Below, one piece after another: positions 1-5,324 of a stretch of DNA of 5,324 nt. Each line of letters begins with the position of its first letter. Position 1 is the first letter of the stretch. Both the position numbers and the translations under genes were made by a program. The notes below the pieces were generated by a model. The model searched no databases. It saw only the letters and a program-made list of their open reading frames with translations, and had not been told where the DNA came from. The DNA comes from Pseudomonadota bacterium (GTDB lineage Bacteria; Pseudomonadota; Gammaproteobacteria; GRL18), in contig DAOVUE010000151.1 in NCBI GenBank assembly GCA_030632745.1, positions 1-5,324 of the forward strand. The letters are read 5' to 3'.

Positions 1-1556
1 GGGGTATCTTCTTTGCGTACATTATAAAGTGTTGATGACAGAGTATTAGACTCTCGCAGCCAAACTGTAAAAGCATCTTCATTTTCATCTGCATACATTT
101 TTTCTAGCTTTTGCAAACGTCTTGACAGGATAATTTCTTCATGAGTGATATTGTATGAGGTTCGAACATTTTTGTAGAAAAGAAAAGGGATGAAAGCAAG
201 ACCACTTTTTTCATTAAGCCTCCCTCCTAAGACTTCTTCAGCCTCAGCACGACTTTGAAAAGCGCTATTAAGTGAACGAATTAATTCTGTGGCACAATTT
301 CGTTCAATTAGGTTATAGGCATAGTTTTTATCGGTATAGTCGGATATCTTTTGATAATTCGAATCAAGTTGTGCTGAGATAAGCTTAAGATCATGTTGTT
401 TAAAATTGAATTCTGTCAGGGAAAGTTCTCCTCTGCGTGAAGGAACAAGTATTCCGAAGCCAACTCGTACTGACTGTTTATTGTGTATACCTTGTTCAAG
501 TTCATACAATCTTCCTCGACTGGATTCTAACAGAGACCAGGCAATTTCAGGATAGTCTTTTTCTTTTATGAATATTTTTTTTTGTGCCCGGGCTTCTTGC
601 AAAAATTGCCAGCGAATTTTCTCCAGAGTTTCATTGGATTCATCAGTGACAGAGACAGAGATTGCGCTATCTGAAAATGGATCCAGGGTCAGAAAATAAC
701 CTTTTTCAATAGAGTATCTTATGATTTCATACCTTGCAACTTGCAAGAGTAAGGCGCTTCCCCGATCTGATCTTGACGATTGAAGCAACGAAATAATGGA
801 TGCCTCCATTTGTAAGAGATGATTACTTAAAGCTTCTTTCTCAATCTGTGTTAAAGGTTTTTCATCCCTAAGCGGGGGAATAATCATGGATTCCTGCAGG
901 GGGATAGACTGCTGTAAAATATTCAGTACCGAATATAGAGTCAGTTGTTTCTGGAATTTTACCAGATCGTCGCTATGATGCAGAGTTAAAGCTGTTTTAT
1001 ACAGTGCATCATGGAGGTATTCTTTTTGTGTTTTGAGAAAGGATGAACCTAAATTTTGTTTAATTGCCTGCTGTAAAGCCGTGGTTTTTTTATTCTTTTT
1101 TGGTATTCTTAAGCGATCAAAAAAACCAAGTCCCTGAATACTCAACCGTTTATTATTTGCCCTCAACTCATTAACAAAAAATAAACTTTGCTGGATGTTT
1201 TTTTGTGACTCTAGTGATTGCTGTTGCTGCATAAGTAAATGTGTAAAGTGATTTTTAAGCAGATTGTAGTCTGTATCTTGCAGCGCTAATGAGGCAATAA
1301 AGAGTGAACGATTACGTAATTCATGATACACCAGCAGGAAATGTTGCCAGGATTCACGTTCTAAAAGAAACTTTCCATCGGGGTAAAACTGGTAGTGAAA
1401 AACGGAGTCACCAAAGCGTAATGCTGTGTGACCACCTGCTGCTTCACCAATGTTGGAGTTGACGTAAATAAAATCCAGAGAATAGGTCTGAGTGTCTGCA
1501 ATAGCACTGCTATTGAATAACAGGCAGATAAAAAACAGCAATGAATTAGGGCTCAA
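1..1556 (-). CDS. Putative exported permuted papain-fold (NlpC/P60- or DUF4105-like) hydrolase, C-terminus outside window
   Basis: An unbroken minus-strand frame of 518 codons runs off the left edge, so the C-terminus is missing. Residues 1-20 form a hydrophobic signal peptide ending AIA before Asp21, which points to the periplasm or outer membrane. Residues 41-50 read GGHTALRFGD, followed by VFHYQ; residues 418-425 read ERNCATEL. A His motif followed by an N-C-x-T-E-L motif is typical of circularly permuted papain-like families, giving His43 and Cys421 as candidate catalytic residues. The roughly 375 residues between them are rich in Leu, Gln, Lys and Glu and look mainly helical. Family membership is recalled from motif patterns, and the substrate (peptidoglycan, peptide or lipid amide) is unknown. 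No ATG or GTG exists between the in-frame stop at 1578-1580 and the signal peptide. TTG at 1554-1556 is preferred; TTG at 1539-1541 and ATT at 1572-1574 are alternatives. It lies 30 nt behind the lipoprotein gene with no terminator between, so the two are probably one operon. Confidence 0.72.
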   Translation of the reverse strand, partial: MSPNSLLFFICLLFNSSAIADTQTYSLDFIYVNSNIGEAAGGHTALRFGDSVFHYQFYPDGKFLLERESWQHFLLVYHELRNRSLFIASLALQDTDYNLLKNHFTHLLMQQQQSLESQKNIQQSLFFVNELRANNKRLSIQGLGFFDRLRIPKKNKKTTALQQAIKQNLGSSFLKTQKEYLHDALYKTALTLHHSDDLVKFQKQLTLYSVLNILQQSIPLQESMIIPPLRDEKPLTQIEKEALSNHLLQMEASIISLLQSSRSDRGSALLLQVARYEIIRYSIEKGYFLTLDPFSDSAISVSVTDESNETLEKIRWQFLQEARAQKKIFIKEKDYPEIAWSLLESSRGRLYELEQGIHNKQSVRVGFGILVPSRRGELSLTEFNFKQHDLKLISAQLDSNYQKISDYTDKNYAYNLIERNCATELIRSLNSAFQSRAEAEEVLGGRLNEKSGLAFIPFLFYKNVRTSYNITHEEIILSRRLQKLEKMYADENEDAFTVWLRESNTLSSTLYNVRKEDT

Positions 1557-1565
1557 GCCTGAGCC
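1550..1565 (-). promoter_or_regulatory. Hairpin overlapping the proposed TTG start
   Basis: The sequence GGCTCAAGCCTGAGCC (plus strand) folds into a perfect 6-bp stem with a 4-nt loop. On the minus-strand mRNA the proposed TTG start of the downstream gene straddles the loop and the 3' arm of the stem, and no strong Shine-Dalgarno sequence precedes it. The stop of the lipoprotein gene lies 21 nt upstream of the hairpin, so a terminating ribosome could help open it. The hairpin is seen directly; a role in translational coupling is inferred. Confidence 0.4.
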
Positions 1566-1586
1566 TGTATTAATTTTTTAGACTGC

Positions 1587-2024
1587 TTACTCCTCAAAAC
1601 CTTTAAGCACGTACTTGTAATTTTGTGTGGAAGAAAGGCTGTCAAAATAACTAAGTTTGCTTATATTCTTTCTTGACACGCCCGCTCTTTTCAAGCCTTT
1701 GCCCATGGCAGTGAACGTCTTTTCATCCCCTTCCCAATCATTGATTCCATGGCTTTTAGCGATAGAGGTGATATTATCCTGCAATTCAGCATCATTTTTT
1801 TCCTGACTAACAAATAAAACAGTGGCTGCAGAGACATCTTCCATAAACAGACTGCTTGTTTCTTCAGGTTTGGTTTCTTTTTTACCATTACCCGACGATG
1901 ATTTTGAGCTTGCTGTTATAGAGTCAGATGATTTGCCCAAAGAATTGGAAATAGAACAGCCTGATAAGAATAATGATGAACATGCCAGCAGAAGAATGGC
2001 TCTGGTAAAATGTGAAAATGGCAT
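1587..2024 (-). CDS. Small Ser-rich putative lipoprotein with a C-terminal GINDWE / GKGLKRAG domain
   Basis: This 145-residue protein begins with a lipoprotein signal: a hydrophobic stretch at residues 9-20 and the lipobox LSGC at 20-23, making Cys23 the likely lipidated residue. Ser rather than Asp follows it, which favours outer-membrane sorting. Residues 24-58 are a low-complexity Ser/Lys/Thr linker with 13 serines. The folded part, residues 59-145, carries GINDWE at 93-98 and MGKGLKRAGVS at 107-117. This pattern resembles short putative lipoproteins of Pseudomonas and relatives with no assigned function; that comparison is from memory. The ATG is preceded by a good Shine-Dalgarno sequence. 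It is the first gene of a probable two-gene unit with the putative hydrolase behind it, so it may act as an envelope partner or adaptor for that protein; this is inference. Confidence 0.85.
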   Translation of the reverse strand: MPFSHFTRAILLLACSSLFLSGCSISNSLGKSSDSITASSKSSSGNGKKETKPEETSSLFMEDVSAATVLFVSQEKNDAELQDNITSIAKSHGINDWEGDEKTFTAMGKGLKRAGVSRKNISKLSYFDSLSSTQNYKYVLKGFEE

Positions 2025-2030
2025 ACAGTG

Positions 2031-2037
2031 CCCCTTT
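2031..2037 (-). promoter_or_regulatory. Ribosome binding site of the lipoprotein gene
   Basis: The mRNA-sense sequence AAAGGGG lies 6 nt before the ATG at 2024-2022. It is a clear Shine-Dalgarno match and supports this start, unlike the weak initiation context of the downstream gene. Confidence 0.65.
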
Positions 2038-2117
2038 AATCGCTCTTTTGTTTATGGGTGAAGTTAATCACTGAGAATTCTAACAAAATAAACTTTTAAT
2101 AGCCAGATAGAGTTTTG

Positions 2118-2149
2118 CTGATTGATTTAGGAATATTCTGATTGTTTTA
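2118..2149 (+). repeat. 12-nt direct repeat, possible operator
   Basis: CTGATTGATTTA at 2118-2129 recurs as CTGATTGTTTTA at 2138-2149, with one mismatch and a start-to-start distance of 20 bp, about two helical turns. The second copy ends 13 bp before the candidate -10 box of the large surface-protein gene, a position suited to a transcription factor binding two sites on one face of the DNA. The rest of the divergent intergenic region (2025-2199) holds no gene and is AT-rich. The repeat is seen directly; its function is inferred. Confidence 0.3.
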
Positions 2150-2168
2150 TAAACATTTACTATATACT
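2142..2168 (+). promoter_or_regulatory. Candidate sigma-70 promoter of the surface-protein gene
   Basis: TATACT at 2163-2168 matches the -10 consensus at five of six positions and ends 31 bp before the ATG. The best nearby -35 is the weak TTGTTT at 2142-2147, with a short 15-bp spacer; a second pairing is TTGATT at 2122-2127 with TTTTAT at 2145-2150 (17-bp spacer). The weak -35 boxes and the overlapping direct repeat would fit an activator-dependent promoter. No convincing promoter for the minus-strand operon could be picked. Confidence 0.3.
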
Positions 2169-2199
2169 AACAACAGCCCAATTTTAAAAAGTATTTATA

Positions 2200-5100
2200 A
2201 TGAAATTAATCTACCGCCAGCTGTTTTTCTCTCTCTTCATCTTTTTGTCTTATTCATCTGCTAATGCGGCTACCAGGATTGAGGGCGCACAATGTCTGCC
2301 AAATTTAGGTGAAGGCAATATTTGTTCTGCTAAAGACTTTACCTTGACCAGTGCGGTGATCAGTGGCCCGGCAAGTTGTACAGAAGGTGAAATTGTTGGT
2401 CAGCCGATTAATGTGCGTTTGGGCCTGACACCAACAGCAAACAGTCGTTATGACATTGGTATTTTTATCGGTGAAAATGGTGAATCCCCTATCCAGGGCG
2501 AGAGCTGTACCTTTAGTTCACTGTCTCCGGTTGAAAGTGGCGGAAATTTTGATGGATTAAGCGGTAGTGGACCCTATCGTGATTTGGATAATAATACCTG
2601 TGGTGGTGCTGAAAAGAGTGATGGTGAAATTTTCCATGATATAGTGCTTAATAATGTTTTGTGTGTAGACAGTGATAATGATGGTCAACTGGATGTTGAT
2701 TACGCATTAACCTGGCAAAACCAGGCCCGCCTTTCCTGTTCACCCTCTAATCCTGAAGACTTTACACCTCCTTCGTCATCAAAATGTAAAGCAGCTATAG
2801 GTAATATTGATATCCCTGTTGTTCCGCCTGTAAGTGAGCCATCCATTAAGATAATTAAAAGTGCTTCACCTCATATTCTTGTAGAACCCGGCGGTGATGT
2901 GACCTATAGTCTGGAAATAACCAATGATGGTACACAGGCTGTTACATTAACAGCATTGCATGATAATGTTTTTGGTGATGTGACTGATGTTTCCTCTGGA
3001 ATAACGTATTGTTCAGTTCCGCAATCATTTGAACCACATGGAGTTTATAAGTGTAAATTTATACAGACGATCAGTGGAACATCTCCCGGTGTTCACACTA
3101 ATATTGTTACAGCAACAGCAGAAGATGGTCAAGGCAATATTGTCACTGCATCTGATAATGCAGAGGTTTTATTTATTGCTATAGGACAACCATCAGCGAG
3201 TATAGGCGACTTAATCTGGAATGATCTGAATGCAGATGGTTTTCATACAGACGATGAGCCGGGTATTGAGGGTGTTCTGGTGAATTTGTTTCAGAACAAT
3301 GGTGATGTCTATACTCTTATTTCAAGTACAACTTCATTAACAGATGGTTACTATGAATTTGACAGGCTTTCAGCCGGTACTTATAGAGTAATAGCGGATG
3401 TCTCAAAACCTCCATTAAGCCATATGATCCAGACAGGAGGAATTAACCCTCACGAAGACTTTGATCTGGCAAAGGATGAACATTATAAAGATGCAGACTT
3501 TGGTTATTCTAAGGCAGCTATTAGCGTAACCAAAATAGCTGATCATCATGTTGTTACAGCCCCCTCCGGTTCTGTTACTTATACGGTAAATACGACGAAT
3601 AGTGCTGCAGTTGATGTCACTTTAACTCAGTTGTACGATAATGTGTTTGGTGATTTGTTGGCCAGGGGATGTTCTTTACCGCAAAGCCTTGCTCCCGGAG
3701 CTTCTTATTCCTGTCAGTTTACAGAAACAATTACAGGAAATAGCGGCGATACACATACTAACACGGTAACGGCTCTTGCTTTTGACAAGGATCAAAATGA
3801 AGTTCATGCAAGTGATAGTGCCAGGATCGAATTTATTGATACTTCTAGTGGTTCAATAGGACATTTTATCTGGAATGATCTGGATGCTGATCAAGTTTAT
3901 GATCCGGGAGAACCTTTTTTTGATGATGTGACTCTTGCTCTGACTGATACTGCTGCGGGAACAGTTTTAGCAACAACAATAACAGCAAATGGCGGACAAT
4001 ATACATTCGCTCATCTTCCTGCAGGGAACTATACGGTTATAGTGACGGATACAGGTAATATTTTATCAAAACATATTCTGACGACCTTAAATGAACCGCT
4101 TGATGTCGTTCTTTCTATTGGACAAATTTATAAAGATGCAGATTTTGGTTATGTAAAGGCACTATTAGCTATTAGTAAAACAGCGGATAAAAGTATTGTT
4201 ATTTCAGGAACCGATGTTGATTTTACACTTCTTGTCAATAATGCCGGTGTTGTTGACTTGGAAGTCACACATCTTGTTGACAATAAATTTGGTGTTTTAG
4301 ATACAGAATGTGCATTACCTGTAACTCTTGCTGCAGGTGCTGTTTTTCCTTGTACTGTTAGCAGGAATATCAGCGGGAGCAATGGGATTCACCATAATAT
4401 TGTTGAGGTGATGGCTCATGATAGTGATAACAATACTTTTTTTGCGTCAGATGAGGAAAATGTTGTGATTGTTTCAGGCGGTGCTATTGGCTATTTAGTC
4501 TGGTTTGATGCGAATGATAATGGAAGCCGGGATGATAATGAGCCTGGTATTGAAGGAGTAACTATTGACCTGAGACAAAATGGGATTATCATTAATTCAA
4601 CTACTAGTGATGCAGAAGGGCATTATTATTTCCTCACGGCTAACGGCACTTATGAAGTTGTGGTTACGGATGCCGCACACATACTTGATAAGGCAGAATT
4701 AAGTTCGGGTTCAGAAAATCCACGCACTACGACTATTAACGATGCGATTGATCGATCTATAAACTTTGGTTATAAAATATCTGCCCCACTTCCCAGTCCG
4801 CATATAAGCGTTACAAAAACAGGCAGCACATCGACAATCAATGGTTCAGAGCAGGTGACTTTTTATATCAGCGTGCATAATACCAGTATAGAGAATGTTA
4901 TTCTGACAGAGCTGCACGATACTGCATTTGGCTCCTTAGATGGTAAAGGCAGCTGCAGTACAGGAGGTTCAATTGCTCCTGATGGTATTTATCATTGTAG
5001 TTTTTCTCAACTATTGACGGGCTCCAATGGAGACAAGCATTTTAATATTGTTTATGCGATAAGCAAAGACAGACAGCAGAAAATTGCACTGGGGGCTGAT

Positions 5101-5232
5101 AGCTGGCTGATCAACTTTATAACACAACAGGCAGAGAAGATTCCAGGCTTATCCATATGGGGTCTATTTCTACTGATAAGCTTTGTTTTATTCGTTGTTT
5201 ACAGGAAAAATAAAGCAGTAAAAAATTCCTGA
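2200..5232 (+). CDS. Large modular surface protein: alternating DUF11-type Ig-like and SdrD_B-like domains with an IPTL-CTERM-like sorting tail
   Basis: This 1010-residue protein starts with a signal peptide (basic MKLIYR, hydrophobic core, cleavage likely after ANA at 21-23). Residues 24-205 form an N-terminal domain with eight cysteines and an acidic calcium-type loop, DSDNDGQLDVD at 157-167. Four Ig-like modules follow (about 215-327, 438-547, 653-758, 866-974), each opening with a pattern like ISVTKTA and carrying a DNxFG-like motif and two cysteines 14 residues apart. Between them lie three SdrD_B/Cna-B-like modules (about 332-437, 550-652, 760-859) with the typical IGxxxWxDxNxDG...EPGIEGV signature; two end in YKDADFGY. 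The C-terminus has IPGLSIWG (981-988), a hydrophobic helix and YRKNK, the layout of an IPTL-CTERM exosortase H signal. The likely role is a stiff cell-surface or extracellular-matrix protein, perhaps an adhesin; the ligand is unknown. The first ATG gives the signal peptide, although its ribosome binding site is weak. It is transcribed away from the lipoprotein operon. Confidence 0.92.
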   Translation: MKLIYRQLFFSLFIFLSYSSANAATRIEGAQCLPNLGEGNICSAKDFTLTSAVISGPASCTEGEIVGQPINVRLGLTPTANSRYDIGIFIGENGESPIQGESCTFSSLSPVESGGNFDGLSGSGPYRDLDNNTCGGAEKSDGEIFHDIVLNNVLCVDSDNDGQLDVDYALTWQNQARLSCSPSNPEDFTPPSSSKCKAAIGNIDIPVVPPVSEPSIKIIKSASPHILVEPGGDVTYSLEITNDGTQAVTLTALHDNVFGDVTDVSSGITYCSVPQSFEPHGVYKCKFIQTISGTSPGVHTNIVTATAEDGQGNIVTASDNAEVLFIAIGQPSASIGDLIWNDLNADGFHTDDEPGIEGVLVNLFQNNGDVYTLISSTTSLTDGYYEFDRLSAGTYRVIADVSKPPLSHMIQTGGINPHEDFDLAKDEHYKDADFGYSKAAISVTKIADHHVVTAPSGSVTYTVNTTNSAAVDVTLTQLYDNVFGDLLARGCSLPQSLAPGASYSCQFTETITGNSGDTHTNTVTALAFDKDQNEVHASDSARIEFIDTSSGSIGHFIWNDLDADQVYDPGEPFFDDVTLALTDTAAGTVLATTITANGGQYTFAHLPAGNYTVIVTDTGNILSKHILTTLNEPLDVVLSIGQIYKDADFGYVKALLAISKTADKSIVISGTDVDFTLLVNNAGVVDLEVTHLVDNKFGVLDTECALPVTLAAGAVFPCTVSRNISGSNGIHHNIVEVMAHDSDNNTFFASDEENVVIVSGGAIGYLVWFDANDNGSRDDNEPGIEGVTIDLRQNGIIINSTTSDAEGHYYFLTANGTYEVVVTDAAHILDKAELSSGSENPRTTTINDAIDRSINFGYKISAPLPSPHISVTKTGSTSTINGSEQVTFYISVHNTSIENVILTELHDTAFGSLDGKGSCSTGGSIAPDGIYHCSFSQLLTGSNGDKHFNIVYAISKDRQQKIALGADSWLINFITQQAEKIPGLSIWGLFLLISFVLFVVYRKNKAVKNS
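2842..5121 (+). repeat. Tandem coding repeat: three Ig-like + SdrD_B-like supermodules plus one final Ig-like module
   Basis: A unit of about 215 codons recurs at 2842-3510, 3511-4155 and 4156-4791, with a half unit at 4792-5121. Similarity remains visible in the DNA: 2962-2979 and 3637-3654 differ at one base of 18, 3214-3228 and 3868-3882 are identical over 15 bases, and 3484-3507 and 4129-4152 differ at one base of 24. The copies are otherwise well diverged, so this is an old internal duplication with conserved patches, not a recent tandem expansion. Confidence 0.8.
5140..5214 (+). other. IPTL-CTERM-like protein sorting signal (coding segment)
   Basis: Residues 981-988 read IPGLSIWG, close to the IPTLSEWG core of IPTL-CTERM domains. 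A transmembrane stretch rich in Leu, Phe, Ile and Val follows to about residue 1000, then YRKNK. In known systems such tails are recognised by exosortase H, an inner-membrane cysteine transpeptidase-like protein, for cleavage and surface attachment or release. Gly replaces Thr at the third position and Ile replaces Glu at the sixth. The motif is seen; processing by exosortase H is inferred. Confidence 0.7.
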
Positions 5233-5278
5233 TCGCTGTTATTCTTTTTTGTGGAGGTACTTGCAAAACTCCCTAACA

Positions 5279-5324
5279 CGTCATTCCCCTGCATACGCCA
5301 GGGGCAGGTTCTGCGAAGGCAGGA
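5279..5324. repeat. REP-like double-hairpin palindromic element, truncated by window end
   Basis: After CGTCATT, CCCCTG at 5286-5291 pairs with CAGGGG at 5299-5304, and CTGC at 5311-5314 pairs with GCAG at 5319-5322 around a GAAG loop. CGTCATTCC at the left and CTGCGAAGGCAGGA at the right resemble the two ends of widespread intergenic repeats of the CGTCATTCC...GGAAT type. It lies 46 bp beyond the surface-protein stop and may protect or terminate that transcript, though no T-run follows. Positions 5233-5278 hold nothing recognisable apart from a T-run at 5245-5250. Confidence 0.5.

Noticed and set aside
1544..1578. Plus-strand intrinsic terminator formed by the 1550-1565 hairpin and the T-run at 1573-1578
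   Set aside because: The T-run begins 7 nt after the stem and no plus-strand gene ends here; the hairpin is better placed at the start of the minus-strand gene.
1691..1888. 65-codon open frame on the minus strand
   Set aside because: It is an out-of-frame overlap inside the lipoprotein gene, with no recognisable features.
1822..2061. 79-codon open frame on the plus strand
   Set aside because: It lies antisense to the lipoprotein gene, has no signal, motif or Shine-Dalgarno sequence, and the minus-strand frame has a lipobox and a good ribosome binding site.
4149..4382. 77-codon open frame on the minus strand
   Set aside because: It is antisense to a conserved Ig-like module of the surface protein and is explained by codon bias of that module.
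2200..5232. LPXTG-type or PEP-CTERM anchoring, or autotransporter secretion of the large protein
   Set aside because: There is no LPXTG or PEP motif and no C-terminal beta-barrel; the IPGLSIWG tail fits the IPTL-CTERM layout best.
5233..5278. Intrinsic terminator after the surface-protein gene using the T-run at 5245-5250
   Set aside because: No GC-rich stem directly precedes the T-run. GGAG/CTCC at 5254-5273 gives only a 4-bp stem and lies after it.

Overview
The window looks like part of a Gram-negative, probably gammaproteobacterial, chromosome of low to moderate GC content. This is an inference from three things: a lipobox lipoprotein, a second exported protein in a putative envelope operon, and a large surface protein ending in an IPTL-CTERM-like tail, a sorting signal known from Gram-negative bacteria with exosortase H. 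No rRNA, tRNA, CRISPR array, transposase or phage gene was seen. The genus cannot be named from this sequence alone.

Layout: positions 1-2024 hold two genes on the minus strand, read right to left. The first (2024 to 1587) is a small Ser-rich lipoprotein. The second (1556 down to the window edge, unfinished) is a large exported protein with a conserved GGH motif near its N-terminus and a conserved RNC motif about 375 residues later, as expected for a circularly permuted papain-fold (NlpC/P60- or DUF4105-like) enzyme. The second gene has no ATG or GTG start; its best start is a TTG lying in a perfect 6-bp hairpin 30 nt after the lipoprotein stop, which suggests translational coupling. Positions 2025-2199 are a divergent intergenic region with a possible promoter and a 12-nt direct repeat exactly 20 bp apart.

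Positions 2200-5232 on the plus strand encode a 1010-residue exported protein: signal peptide, a Cys-rich N-terminal domain with a calcium-type acidic loop, then four Ig-like (DUF11/DUF7507-type) modules strictly alternating with three SdrD_B/Cna-B-like modules, and an IPTL-CTERM-like tail (IPGLSIWG, hydrophobic helix, basic end). All 16 cysteines fall in the N-terminal domain and the Ig-like modules, and in each Ig-like module the pair is exactly 14 residues apart. The last 45 bases form a two-hairpin palindromic element resembling dispersed REP-type repeats and cut by the window end.

The two transcription units diverge, and both make envelope proteins: a lipoprotein plus putative hydrolase on one side and a long rod-like surface protein on the other. 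Nothing in the sequence proves that they work together, and no exosortase gene is present here.
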